From positions 10,719,001 through 10,783,000 of the forward strand of contig OX422220.1 in assembly GCA_949130495.1 (NCBI GenBank): 64,000 nucleotides of DNA, in the 5' to 3' direction. The DNA comes from Sambucus nigra (taxonomy: Eukaryota > Streptophyta > Magnoliopsida > Dipsacales > Adoxaceae). The position numbers were made by a program, and so were the translations under genes. The notes under the pieces were generated by a model. The model saw only the letters and a list, made by a program, of their open reading frames with translations, was not told where the DNA came from and did no database searches. Shown piece after piece: positions 35,086-46,441 of this stretch. The first letter of the stretch is position 1. Each line of letters begins with the position of its first letter.

Positions 35086-36030
35086 TGGCATAGTGTATCC
35101 ATAAAAGGTTAAGCAAGAAACTCAAATAAAATCCCTTTGAAAGGTATAAATATAAATACTATCTTTTAAAAATACATTCATATAACTACAAAATCATAAA
35201 TAAAATATCTCCCCAAACAACTATCGTTACTCTCGTAGCATATCCCACAATCAAATAATTCTCCCCATCACTAATCTTCATGGTTTCCTAGAACTCTTGT
35301 AAAAAATTGCGTACATGATTAGTGGATCCCATATCTACACAACATGTAGCATCTTTACAAACCACAAAACTCTTATTCAACTACAAGTTAATGAAATATA
35401 TTAGGTTTATTCCATTTATTGAGGAAAATTAGATGACTCTTATTCCACTGTCCTGACTGCTTAGAATGAAAATATTTTCCCCTGGGTTGTTACACACCTC
35501 CAAAAGTCCCATAAGCTTTTTGAGGGACGACTTCTTATTTTTTGGCCTTCATATGTTTCTTCTTGTTTATAGTCTTATAATTAGAACCCTTGTCAGTAAC
35601 AAAATCACTTTTAACTTCTTGATGATGCCCTCGGTTGTTGTTAGTTTATTAAGTAGTTCTGAAAAAGAGTAAGAAAGTTTGTTCATGTTTTAATTCGGGA
35701 GGAACTGCATAAAGGACTCTTGTAGTGAAGGCAGAACAATATCGACCTAAGTTTTTACATCGATTTCTGCTCTAATGATATCAATCTCATTTAGATACAA
35801 ATCATCCTTAAAAAATGTGTTTGAGTTTTAGCATATCTCTAGAGTGAATGCAACATAATTCCTAACCCCCGAACATATCTTCGAGTTTTAGCATTACTTC
35901 ACAGGTACTTCTCATCTACTCGTGTTGATATTGCAAAACATTTTACATAGATGCAAAAATAAAACACCTCTCCATCTCATCATCCTTAATCGATTTTGTG
36001 GTAAGCATGAGTTCAAACTTTACGTGGTAT
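35086..36030 (-). pseudogene. copia gag and protease region (broken)
   Basis: The minus strand reads, with stops and frame changes, VDIVLPSLQESFMQFLPN, NMNKLSYSFSELLNKLTTTE and GIIKKLKV (about 35745-35605), a typical copia gag block. It continues with the start of the protease region: FVVCKDATCCVDMGSTNHV, RNFLQEF, ISDGENYLIVGYATRVTIV (35365-35220) and a decayed SIYIYTFQRDFI, VSCLTFYGYTM stretch (35150-35090). The protease site reads DMGSTNH, where plant copia elements commonly have DSGSTNH or DSGATNH (family knowledge), so the Ser next to the catalytic Asp is replaced by Met. The zinc knuckle is not recognisable. Confidence 0.78.
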
Positions 36031-36037
36031 CAATAAC

Positions 36038-36048
36038 GCTCGGAAACC
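36038..36048 (-). promoter_or_regulatory. Degenerate PBS of copia element 2
   Basis: The minus strand reads GGTTTCCGAGC directly after the LTR end. It matches the initiator-Met tRNA type PBS GGTATCAGAGC at 9 of 11 bases. Confidence 0.6.
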
Positions 36049-37383
36049 TGCTATTGGAGCATATTGATCACACATATAATACGAATTATTAAAAAATACT
36101 CAAACATAAAACCTTACTAGGAGGAATTATTGTTTACCTTCGATATCTCTTTAGTTTGATAGTGTGAAAGAAAGAATATTATGTGATGAAGATTAACTGA
36201 TAACACGGTGTTGATGTACCTCACGATCTTCAACCATATTCCCAAGATAAATTATCACAAACAGAATGTGGGATCTTCTTTCGTGATTATTGACTACTTT
36301 CTTTTGCTCCCTCATTTGACTCTATTTGTCTCAAATCTGAATTAGTGTTCTTTGAATTTTAAGAGTGATGAATTTATGAGAAAAGAAAGCCTTAGGTGCA
36401 TATATATAGGCTATGGCAAAGACCCTAAGGAAAAATAAATATGTGGCTCCTAATAGGGCATGGAAAAACTAATCCAACCCGGATTCTAATCCCAGTCCAT
36501 TGATTATATTTAATACCACTAAATAATTAAAATTGCAATTTGATTCCTTAATCCAAAATTATATTTCGAGCTTCTTACTATTAATTACTTAATTTCTTCG
36601 TGTTAAGGTTACATAAACCCACAAACAAAAATAATTATTGATAATTTATTTGGTTAATTTCATTATGTACATGAGTGGTTCAACTTAATTTGTTTGTAAT
36701 GTGGGATTAAAATAATTCACTTCTAGGGCTTGCCATATACAAAACTCATAAGCATGTCAAGGGGGTATCACCAATATCTACACAAATTTGTTTAGTTTAT
36801 CCACGAAAAAACTTTCATTATACATTAATCACTATCATCCAATCTATAAGGTTTATTAATTGAATACCGAATCTCACCTGATTGATAAAACCATTAAATA
36901 ACTAGTGCATGGTTCCATCAGTTATATCATGATTAAGGTCCGTAATTAAACCTAATAAATGTGAGATGTACATAGTCTTATAAAATTAGTAAAAAAGACA
37001 ATGACATCAAGGTATTCTCATTCAATACACACAAAGTCAGCTAGCACAATAAGTTAAAACTATACAATTTCATGTAATCAATATAGAACTAGTAAAATCT
37101 TTTAATACAACCCTACTAATGGTATGTCCAAGTCCATCTAAGATTGTGAACGACTATACATATATTTCACAAGAACTGGTGATCTGATCCTCTATATATA
37201 AATCTTAATCTAAACACTAGATCACCTACTAAGATGAATAAAGGACCCCGTCAATATATTAAATAATACATAGATTATACCAATACGCGTTTGTTATTAA
37301 AATAAGAAAAATGATTTTATTAATTAATAATTGTATAACTAAAATTGTTACATAAATTATGGTTTTAGTTAATTTCTCTAACA
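36049..37383 (-). repeat. 5' LTR of copia element 2
   Basis: On the minus strand it starts TGTTAGAG at 37383 and ends CCAATAGCA at 36049, 1335 bp. It aligns by eye with both parts of the LTR of copia element 1. It serves as an uninterrupted (empty-site) copy at the place where that LTR carries the solo gypsy LTR. The TATA box TATATATAT is at 36400-36408. The sequence beside the LTR start does not look like a polypurine tract, so this is the 5' LTR. Confidence 0.85.
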
Positions 37384-40300
37384 CATATAGCCTCATGATT
37401 CATGTATTTTAAATTAATCTTCCACCCCAAGGCCAAAAATAACTTTACCGGTGCACTTGAAACCTTAGCCTCAATGATATACATACAAGATTGAACCACA
37501 CAAATCACCTTCATCGTAATAAGTCGAAGCTTCCCTTTGTACTATTTTACAACCAACGAGGTTGATAAGATGATTGTTGAGCGTAAAGTTTATTACTCCA
37601 ACATATGGAATAATAGGATAAAAATCTCTCCACATCCAACAATAATAAATAACATTTTCTCAAATCCCATAAGTCCTATAAACTAAATAAATAAATCGGC
37701 ACCAGTATGGTCTGTAAAATATCTTAATCAAAAGAGTTTGCAACTAAAATAAAGATCAACCTAATCTAGAAGTGGAATACCAACTGGAAATTTGGAAGTA
37801 TCAAGTTTAAACTACTCAGCGCATATGCACTTATCTAATAACACCTGGGAAAAATTCTAATATTTTGGGTGAGAGACTAGAAAATTGAAAGAAATACATA
37901 TTATATCTAGCAATCTATCACACTATTTTTCTAATACAATGTAATGTAACTGACAATATACATAAGAAATATAACTCAACATACTTCCCACTCACGGCGC
38001 TCGTGAACTAAAATATACACAATCTCTTGATACAGCAATAACGTGACACGGTGTCTTGGAATAACATGTCCAACACTGGACTAGGGAATATATATATACT
38101 AGGGTATTCCCGTGCGTGATGGCACGATACTAAATTTTCAAAGTACATAATCGCAAAATGGCAAAAAAATTCAAAGTACGTAATTGCAAAACAAAAAAAA
38201 TTTTGTTCCCAAACAAAGCAAAGTATAATTTAAAAAAAAAATCGTCATAATTTTCAAAGTCATGCATGTGCATGAAGGCATGGTTCAAACTTTGAAAAAA
38301 ATATAATACTTTCTTGCTACATGAATGGTATACGCACACCACTTGCTAAAGTATTTTTTTACAGACTACAAATCCAAAAAACAGGGTTGACTAAGACTTA
38401 ATCCATTGAATTTTACATTACAATTCAATCAAACTATACTACTATACATTCGATCAAGTATACTTCAATCAAATATATTCATACTACTGTACAGTGAATT
38501 GTCGCATATGATACAAATCGGAATACAAATCCAATAGAAACTCCTAATAGCCTGACTCATTATCCTCTCTTTCCAGTGTTGTATCGTTCGTGAAATGCCC
38601 CATCATGTCTACGATTTTAGGAATGGACTATGTGGTTCGAGTTTTAATAGTAAAAGAATGCCTGTATAAACTATCGTGAAATCATATAGTTGCAAAAAAT
38701 AAACCAAAAGAAATAAATCCTTTTCGCATGTAATCGCCATCCCTGTTGGGGGAACATCCCCAATGTAACTTACGCACAGTTAAAAAAATACTCATCACAA
38801 CCACTAAAACACTCATCCTAAACCCCATTTGGAAATATGTAGGAGGAAATAAAACTCACCATATGGTAACCTGAACAGTCTTGAGTTCTGATAGTCTGAC
38901 ACCCAACAAACCTGATAATGTGCATTTTATCAAACATCGGTTATGAATCTATGTACTGAAATGTAGAAATGTTAACACCATAAGATGTGAGAGAATCCAA
39001 ATAAGCCCACACCATATCAAACTATTATTTACAATATGAACTTTTATATATGGACAATCTTGGAGTGTCATAAAAGAATATAAAAAATATATTACTGAAA
39101 TCAGTGTGTTATAAATTTTGAGGAGTTGGAGAGATGATGGTGGTTTTAGTGTAAAAGTGTAAATCTTTTATGGCAAGCTATAATCTCATCCATTGGAGAT
39201 TGTTTTCAATTAAACACAATTCCTTTAGTGAAAATCCAACGAAAAAAGTGTAAGCTCCAAACAATGTTCAAATAAAAAATATGATTGTACGAAAAAATAA
39301 AAATACACAACTTTATAGATTGTGTAAAAAGCAAATGAATATACTAATGAATCAATGGATTCAAATGAATCAAATTGAATTGTGTGCTCCTGAACTCAAA
39401 TCCTTACCTCTTGAAGCTGAATTGGAATCAATGGATCCAAGAGAAAATTGGAGACATATTTGAAGCCAAACAACAGTCATGAACCTATGTACTGAAATAT
39501 AGAAATGTTACGTACATAAGATGGGAGCCATAGTTACAATTTTAAAATAACCACACACTAATATTTGAAATTTTTTAAGAAAATGTGGCCTTTAGGGCCT
39601 ATCTGGTTAACAGATGTTATACAGTTAACTGCTGCGACTTATTACCTTGAAGAAAATCTTAAAACCAACATGGTCAGCCCCTGTTAATTGTTGTTTTAAG
39701 TATTTTAAACCACGCTACTGTAAGTTAATTATAAAGCTTAAAACCACAATACTGTCAACCCCTGTTAATCTTATTCAATTATAGACTTAATTCATTAATT
39801 AAATCTATACATTGAATTAAACCACACTACTATTAGTTAATACATACCGTGGATCGCAACAATTATTCCTGTGTAGTTCAGTTCTTTATGAAATTATACA
39901 ACCCATCGTGTATCTCTACATCAACTGTGTAACCACATCACAGTTCAACTGCAATAGCAGTTTAGTTCAATAGCTCAATCTTGCAAGTTTGTGTGTTGAA
40001 ATTTGATGTGGATACATCAAAGTAACAATTAAAACTCACTTCAATAAAAATTATCTTCAGTTCAAGCATCAAACTCACTTTTAAAAAAATATTCATTTGC
40101 TACATTTAACTACACACCGTGTTCGATGAATGATATATGGCATAGCATCTATAACTACAGAAATGAATCTAATATGATTCTGAAAGATTTAGTCCAGTTC
40201 AATTACTGGAATTAGGCATTCAAACACACACGCACATATGTTCTGCAACATAAAACTCTCCAACAGAACTAAAATGTCATCGTAAGGAATTGTTTAAGAA

Positions 40301-40951
40301 AAACACACATCAACACATGTGCCTGTGAAGTTGAGTCAATTTAAACCATGAAGCCACCAATATAACTTTACATACATGAGCAGATTATGATCTATTTATA
40401 CTGCTTTTAAAAATGAAAACATCTATTAAAAATATCTTAGAATTGACGCCGAAGACATGTGATGATGAGATCTCACGTTTGAAATTTATAAAGCATTTAA
40501 AATGATATGAAAATGATTTTTGTATGGTATTCCCTAAACTCTTTCTCATTGTCAACTGACATGATTTTCGTGCAGAAGTTGTGTGATAATGCTTTAAAGA
40601 GGAAGTAAAGATAAGCGATTCCAACCATGGAACCACACCAACCGTTTATTCTCTTTGCATGATAATCACACAAAGACTTGAAAACTTGTTGCAACATACA
40701 TAAATTTACCAATAGAGGAGATCTGCTATTGGAACGAACCCTTGTGAAGTGGATACACCCATCCATTGATGTACTTGAAAGAGAAACGATATCTAATGTT
40801 AGTTGGAGCCGGCAAGACAACTTTGAAGTCCTCTTCAAATCCCTACCTCCGAATTATGTTTCCCTAGCAAACTTGAAACTGCAAAAAATATAGTACATTA
40901 TATGAGTTAAAATAACACCATCAGATCTCTATATAGTTACAAAGGTAAGAC
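37384..40951. other. AT-rich stretch, no gene recognised
   Basis: No ORF here has recognisable similarity. Visible structure includes a hairpin next to CTAG at 38099-38130 (possible Helitron end, minus strand) and a block of about 45 bp present twice (38943-38988 and 39479-39523). An AAACCAC.CTACTGT / GTCAGCCCCTGTTAAT repeat occurs two to three times at 39670-39840. The minus-strand ORFs at 40385-40838 are unassigned. Confidence 0.35.
38099..38130 (-). mobile_element. Candidate Helitron 3' terminus
   Basis: On the minus strand, a short hairpin (CGTGC/GCACG stem at 38111-38115 and 38122-38126, with outer GTAT/ATAC) is followed within about ten bases by CCTAG and then an AT-rich TATATATA target. 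Plant Helitrons end in a GC hairpin followed by CTRR and insert between A and T (family knowledge). The 5' TC end and any Rep/helicase sequence were not found. Confidence 0.3.
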
Positions 40952-43741
40952 TGTGACATCCCGCCTAATTAATTATCGGGTGATCAGTCCTTAATTAATT
41001 AATTACAGAATATCAAGTTGGTTCAAATATTGCATCACTGTCGAGAAATCAAATTTTAATTTAATTGAAAGCTAACCACCTAATAATTAAAAAGGAAGAT
41101 GTCCAAGTTTTATCTTGTCATTAACCAAATACAATGAATAAGTCCAGCTAATACAATACAACATAGCAGAATAAGTAAAAACCCCACTGAAATAAGTAAA
41201 CAACTGGAATAAACACTTCCAGGTACAATCCCATACAATGAATCCAATAAAAGGAAATTGAATCTAATAGAGAATTTAAAACAATAAATCTCTAAATAAT
41301 GAAAGAGGAAAGGACGACATGACCAAAGATAATGAATAATTGATAATGAAGGAATAGACTGAGACGTCTACTAGAAAATGTCCTGCAGCTTCCACAGTAG
41401 CTACAGCTCGACAACTGAATGGAATCTCCTAAGGTTGGTGTCCCTATTGATGGGCACCTAAAAATAATGGAACAATAGAAAGATATACCAAAAAACGAGT
41501 CTGAGCCCAAGTTGAAAATAGTTTAAAATAGCAAGTGCTTAAATCATTTAATTAGCACAATTATTATTCAAGTTAACTTAGCGTACTCACTTGAAATACT
41601 CCCCCTCAATCTAATGTGCACGTCTAACGAGCCTAACTATCCATACTAGCCATAATACCTTGTCTGGCATCACTAAGCTCAAATTACTATATCGTGAAAT
41701 TCTATCTAAATAACTCAATGGCAATGTACTACAAGATCTGAATATAGGATTAGATTTATTCTAGTTGATTTTCATATCATTCTCAATTCTCGACTGTTAA
41801 TACCATAAGTACACAGTTTAAACAGAGTCAGTAACATAAATCTCAAAACATGATTTCGGTATACGTATATAACTCTCTTTATGAATACATAATAATATAT
41901 ATAAATATAACAACACTGCACCCTGGTTAAGAAACCCTCGTGCTGTGCATACTCGGCTATCTAGTCCCATTGCAACGCGCACGCATAAAGGACAACAGGT
42001 TCAATCTCTCAAGAACCAGCAAAACATAAACATATATTGAAGGCGAACATAGTCCCAAGTCAATGGGCTATGCACATACCTACGCACCTATACGACCATC
42101 AACACTATCATTCTCACAGATAGCCCGTACCTAGGTTCCATGCTCTAGTGGTACAATTCTAAATCCCCTGAAGTCACACAAGATCCGATCGTCCACAACG
42201 CGCTAACCTCCGTTCGATAGCCAGTAGCTAGGTATGTCATACACACAATTATTTTCAAGGAATAAGCATACACACAACTTATATAGCTTCATTGGCTTTC
42301 TCGCAGCCTGATATTTATCGTGCGCATATAATATATCCCCAATTATGCCCCGTACCTTATTCGTATCTAATCTCTTTTGTATTTATACATCCCTTAAATT
42401 TTAAGAATATTTCATACATACCGAGGGTCGTTATTCTCATCGCCCAGTAATAATTATAGATTTTAGGTCACTCGGTATAAGTACAGGTAAAACACTCACT
42501 TGGATAAGCCTACAAGAAGTTTAAAAAAAATCAGGCCTAAAACAACACTTCTGGAATCTCGTTCGAAGACCCAAAAAATCTTGTTCGAACGAGGTCGTTC
42601 AAACGAAGGTCCTTAACTTTGACGAACTAGAACTCGTTAGAAGGTCCTTAACTCAACCCTAAATTCATCCTAACTGAAATACAATGCCTGAAAACTATTC
42701 TAAATCACCCTAGGACAATTCTTAACACAATTTAAGGTTCAAATCTTTTAAATAACTATGACATACAACAAATCCCCAAATTTCTCTATGAATTAAAATG
42801 ACATAAACCTAGAATTTATTTAACCATAAAACACCATTTATATTTCGTGTTTATAACCTCTAATTCATCCAAATATACAGTCCTAATAAGGGATAAATCA
42901 TCTACATGCAAAATCCCATCAAATATCCAAAATTCTCACACAATCTCATCATAGGTAACCTAAGTTTGGTGTTATTAGTTCTAAAACCCTAACTATATGT
43001 CAACAAGAATAACAGATGCTAAAGGACAGTGCAAGATAATCACTTGTCTCAAAATTGACTTCTGATTTCTGGGTTGAATTTGATATGAGAAAGATCCTCT
43101 CGTCACGATCTACGTGTTGGTGCAAATTCTAGTGTGAAAGCTTGGGTTAATTGGCTTGGGGCACAAATGGTGACTCCTCCGCCCTAGGTTCTCCTTCCCT
43201 AATTCCCTCATTCTCACGTAGGTTAAACTATAACTGACCACTAACTATTAATTCCTTAATTTTAAACCTTAACTTCTTCCATTTAATTTCTCTAAAATTC
43301 TAAATGACCAAAATACCCCTTCGGGGTGTCATTTTCGCCTAAAATGTCTCGGACTTCAATTATAACACCCCGAGTATTATTTTCTGACTATTTCGACCCT
43401 CCCGGACACACTGGCGCACTCTTAATTTCCTTTCAAGTTATCTAAAAATAATTCACCTCTTTACCCTCAAAATTAAAATATTGACATGCTTCTCATACAC
43501 GCGTCTCTTAATCATCATATTACAATTGTCGTGTATCTCATCCCCGGTAAATAATATTAATATTCACATAATTACTATTCGACATGATTATACTCGATAA
43601 CTACTAACTCACATCACGCTAGTAATTATAACCATTAAATCAGATTAATTATAAATTCAATTTCTCTTTTAAAATTAATAAATCCTAATTTCGAATTAAA
43701 TTTTGAATAAATAAATATGCATAAAAATACGGGTTATTACA
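40952..43741 (-). repeat. 3' LTR of the older Tekay-type element C
   Basis: The plus strand runs from TGTGACATCCCG (40952) to CGGGTTATTACA (43741), the inverse of a TGTAATAACCCG...CGGGATGTCACA LTR of 2790 bp. Internal blocks align in order with the young LTRs: the CAAGTTGG...GCATCACTGTCGA block near 41013-41045, the TGTCCTGCAGCTTCCACAGT block near 41380, GATGGGCACC near 41448 and GGCGCACTC near 43412. It directly follows the pol end and PPT of element C on the minus strand, so it is the 3' LTR. The rest of element C lies across the young insertion and beyond the right edge. Confidence 0.9.
42557..42650. repeat. Palindromic cassette, CTCGTTCGAA type, decayed
   Basis: Imperfect copies of TCTTGTTCGAACGAGGTCG, CGTTCAAACGAAGG and AACTCGTTAGAAGG lie in the LTR of element C, at a position matching the cassettes of the young LTRs. 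Confidence 0.75.
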
Positions 43742-43757
43742 TACTCCCGCCTAATAA
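43742..43757 (-). promoter_or_regulatory. Polypurine tract of element C
   Basis: The minus strand reads GTTATTAGGCGGGAGTA directly before the LTR start TGTAAT. A C interrupts the purine run (the young copies have AGGGGGGAAG). Confidence 0.6.
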
Positions 43758-43760
43758 CAT

Positions 43761-43777
43761 AATTTCGTCCCGAAATT
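43761..43777. other. Hairpin before the PPT of element C
   Basis: AATTTCG-TCC-CGAAATT, a 7-bp perfect stem with a 3-base loop, at the same place as the 8-bp hairpins of copies A and B. Confidence 0.7.
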
Positions 43778-44681
43778 CGAAATATAAGTATACACGGAAA
43801 AAACAACTCTGGATAACGTTCGTGCATGTCATCCTTGCGCTCCCAGTAGACTCCTCAACATTATGGTGCCGGCACTGAACACGCACTAGTGGTACTATCT
43901 TCGACCTCAATTTGCGCTCGATGCGGTCTAGGATTGGTACCAGTCCCTCCTCGTAAGAACTATCAGGTTGTAATTCTATCTCTTCCAACACAATGTGAGT
44001 ATGGGCTAAGTCATCTTGTTGATATTTTCTCAGCGAGGAGATATGGAACACAACATGGACTTTATGCAAGTGCTCTGGTAATCCCAGTCTATAAGCAACC
44101 GGTCCAATCTTCTCAATGATAGGGAATGGCCCGACATACCTAGGCGCCAACTTTCCCTTCTGCCCAAAACTTATAACTCCTTTTATAGGAGACACCCGAA
44201 GTAGCACATGATCCCCACTTCGAACTCTCAAAAGTAGCGCTTGCATCAGCGTAGCTCTTCTGTCGGTCCTGAGCAACCTGAATACGACTACGTATCAACT
44301 CTATCCTCTCTGAAGTATCCTGAATCACCTCCCGACCAAGTAACTTATTGTCCCCCACCTGTAACCAACATTCTGGGGAAGGACACGATCTGACGTATAG
44401 TGACTTGAATGGAGCCATACCGATAGTAAACTGGTAGGAGTTATTATAGGCAAACTCCACCAGTGGAAGGTACTGCTTCCAACCTCCGCCAAAATCAATG
44501 ATGCACATATGAAACACGTCATCTTACATCTAATTGGTCCACAAGTCTGTCCATCCATCTGTGGGTGATAGGCTGTGCTCAACCTTAACTCTGTTCCTAT
44601 CGCCTCCTAGAATCTCTCCCAAAAATGGGATACAAACACCTTATCCCTGTCAAACACAATACTGAGAGGTGCCCCATGGAG

Positions 44682-44686
44682 TCTCA
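44682..44686 (+). repeat. Target site duplication TCTCA (left)
   Basis: Five bases directly before LTR1. They match 63412-63416 exactly. No TCTCA flanks the internal LTR2. Confidence 0.93.
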
Positions 44687-45784
44687 TGTAATACCCCGTA
44701 TTTTTGGCTATATTTATTTTTGGGATTAATTAATTAAATGCGTATTAGTTGGAAATTAATCCGGGTTATAAATACTAATGAGATGTGAGTTGGTATTTGA
44801 TTATGTGCATATATGATTATATATGAACTTGGTATTATAAAATTTGTCGTGGGATTTATATACGGCATTTTAGAAATTTTGTTGAGACGCGTGGGACCGC
44901 CGCGTCACGGTATAATATTTTGATAATAAAAAGTGAAGTTAAAATCTATAATCCGTATGGTCATTTTGAGTGCGCCAACGCGTTCGAAAGGGTCGAGATA
45001 GTCAGAAAACACTAGCCGGGGATATAGTTTGGGTCTCGGGGTATTTTTAGGCCATACCGGTAACTTAAAGGGTATTTTGGTAATTTTACATTTTGAGGAA
45101 TTAAAAGTGACGAAAATTAGAGATGTAAATCTGATGTGGATTAAACCCACTAAGCCCATTAACCAAACCATATTAACCTAGAAGGCTACGTAGGTTATCA
45201 TTTAGGTTTTTCTAAGTTCCCAAATCAAAACCCTAGCCACCTTAAGCCACCCTTGGAGAGGAAGCTTGGAGAGAAGAAATTCTGCAGAAAAGTTCTACCA
45301 AACCTACACCAAACTCAGAGACAACTAAGGCAAGTGACTTTATTCCATTTAAATTTCAGAGAATGTCTTTTCCATGTTAGAAATTGAGGATTTTTTATTG
45401 TTCTTGAAGGATTGAATGAAAACCCATGTAGTTGGAGTTTAGAACTTGATAATTTTGAAGAGAATTGCATGTAGTATGATAGGTAGATGATTTCCCTCAT
45501 AATAATTGTGATTAGAAGAAATTAAAACGAAATAAATTCTGGGATTTGATGATGATATGAAGTTAGGGTTCATGTTCTTGAGATATTGGGAAAAGTGTAG
45601 AAATTTGTTAATTTAATTGATATTTGGGTGGATTGATCCCTTAGAAACATGTTAGGATGTGACTATATATGTTTAGTATTGATTATAGACCCTAAAACGT
45701 TGTTGGGATGAACTTTGGAATTGATTAGAAGTGATAAAGATGGTGAAAAATGAATTGGGGAAAAATCTGGGCCGAAACTGGTCA

Positions 45785-46024
45785 GTCGTTAGAAGCAGCC
45801 CCCAGGTCGTTCGAACGAACTCGTTCGAACGAGCTTCTAACGAGTTGACCAGTCGTTACTAACGAGTAGGGATCTCGTTCGATATCTCGTTCGAACGAGA
45901 TATCGTTAGAAGGAACCGTTCGTTCGAATGAACTGGGATCTCGTTCGAACGAGACTTCTAATGAGTTGGCAGAGGAATCTCGTTCGAACAGTCTCGTTCG
46001 AACGAGACTTCTAACGAGTTGACA
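45785..46024. repeat. Palindromic cassette in LTR1, TCGTTCGAACGA type
   Basis: Several TCGTTCGAACGAG palindromes are separated by CTTCTAACGAGTTG spacers, with CGATATCTCGTTCGAACGAGATATCG as the longest inverted arrangement. Compared with LTR2 and LTR3 it lacks one 14-bp half-unit near 45950. Confidence 0.92.
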
Positions 46025-46429
46025 GTTTGATCCTTTTTGGACTGTTTCGATTTTTGGAGACCCGTAAACTTGTTCGAGGATATAGATAGCATTCCTTTGA
46101 TGATATAGTGATAGAATTGGGACATTTGGGCATTTATGAGAAGGATTTTACATACGAGAGTTGTATTACATGGACGGTTTGGGTTAAGACGTGAGTGCCT
46201 ACTACGACGTGAGAAATTATGGCGCATATAATTACAAACCGGAATAATATAAATGGTGATAATTATAGTTAGTACGAGAATACAATATGTACTACGATTA
46301 AACTACGGTATTACTAAGATGTGTGTTTACTTAGTATTGGTATATGGATTGTGTGTATGACATACCTACCATACTTGCTATCACGGGAGGTTGCGTTCGC
46401 TTAGGACCCTCTAATCCTTGTGTGCCTAC

Positions 46430-46441
46430 GGGGGGGGGGGG
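46430..46441. repeat. Poly-G tract in LTR1 (12 G)
   Basis: The tract is 12 G here, 14 in LTR2 (54274-54287) and 8 in LTR3 (62187-62194), so it varies by slippage. Confidence 0.9.

Larger units (their letters stand above)
35086..37383 (-). mobile_element. Ty1/copia element 2, 5' part (LTR, PBS, gag, protease)
   Basis: Read on the minus strand, it has a 5' LTR (37383-36049), a degenerate PBS, then broken gag and protease sequence ending near 35086. Integrase, RT, RNase H and the 3' LTR are absent. The LTR belongs to the same family as that of copia element 1. Confidence 0.82.
43758..44686 (-). pseudogene. Element C pol, integrase core end to chromodomain-like tail (broken)
   Basis: On the minus strand from 44686 it reads RLHGAPLSIVFDRDKVF, then [73 protein letters not shown] (with the GPF motif), HVVFHISSLRKYQQDDLAHT and KLRSKIVPLVRVQCRHHN. 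The second catalytic Asp region reads VFDRD where the young copies have VSDRD. A base is missing near 43846 compared with the young copies, which shifts the frame of the chromodomain-like tail. The gene is split at 44686 by the three-LTR composite and resumes at 63417. Confidence 0.92.

Noticed and set aside
13878..37383. Copia element 1 (3' half, plus) and copia element 2 (5' half, minus) as two parts of one element split by an inversion.
   Set aside because: The flanks do not match (GTTTT after LTR 1 against ATATG before LTR 2 on its own strand), the LTRs are clearly diverged, and integrase is missing from both. Two separate truncated copies are simpler.
39591..39850. MITE starting GGGCCTATCTGGTTAACAG.
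   Set aside because: It resembles a known MITE-like end, but no matching inverted end or target duplication was found nearby.
40385..40890. Possible B3 DNA-binding domain piece on the minus strand (FKVVLPAPTN near 40830, VWFHGWN near 40645).
   Set aside because: Two short matches in different frames with roughly fitting spacing are not enough. The rest of the domain does not align. A profile search would settle it.
44905..46227. Minus-strand ORFs repeated in each young LTR (about 61-89 codons).
   Set aside because: They recur only because the LTR recurs, have no recognisable domain, overlap the palindromic cassette in one case, and are absent from the older LTRs.
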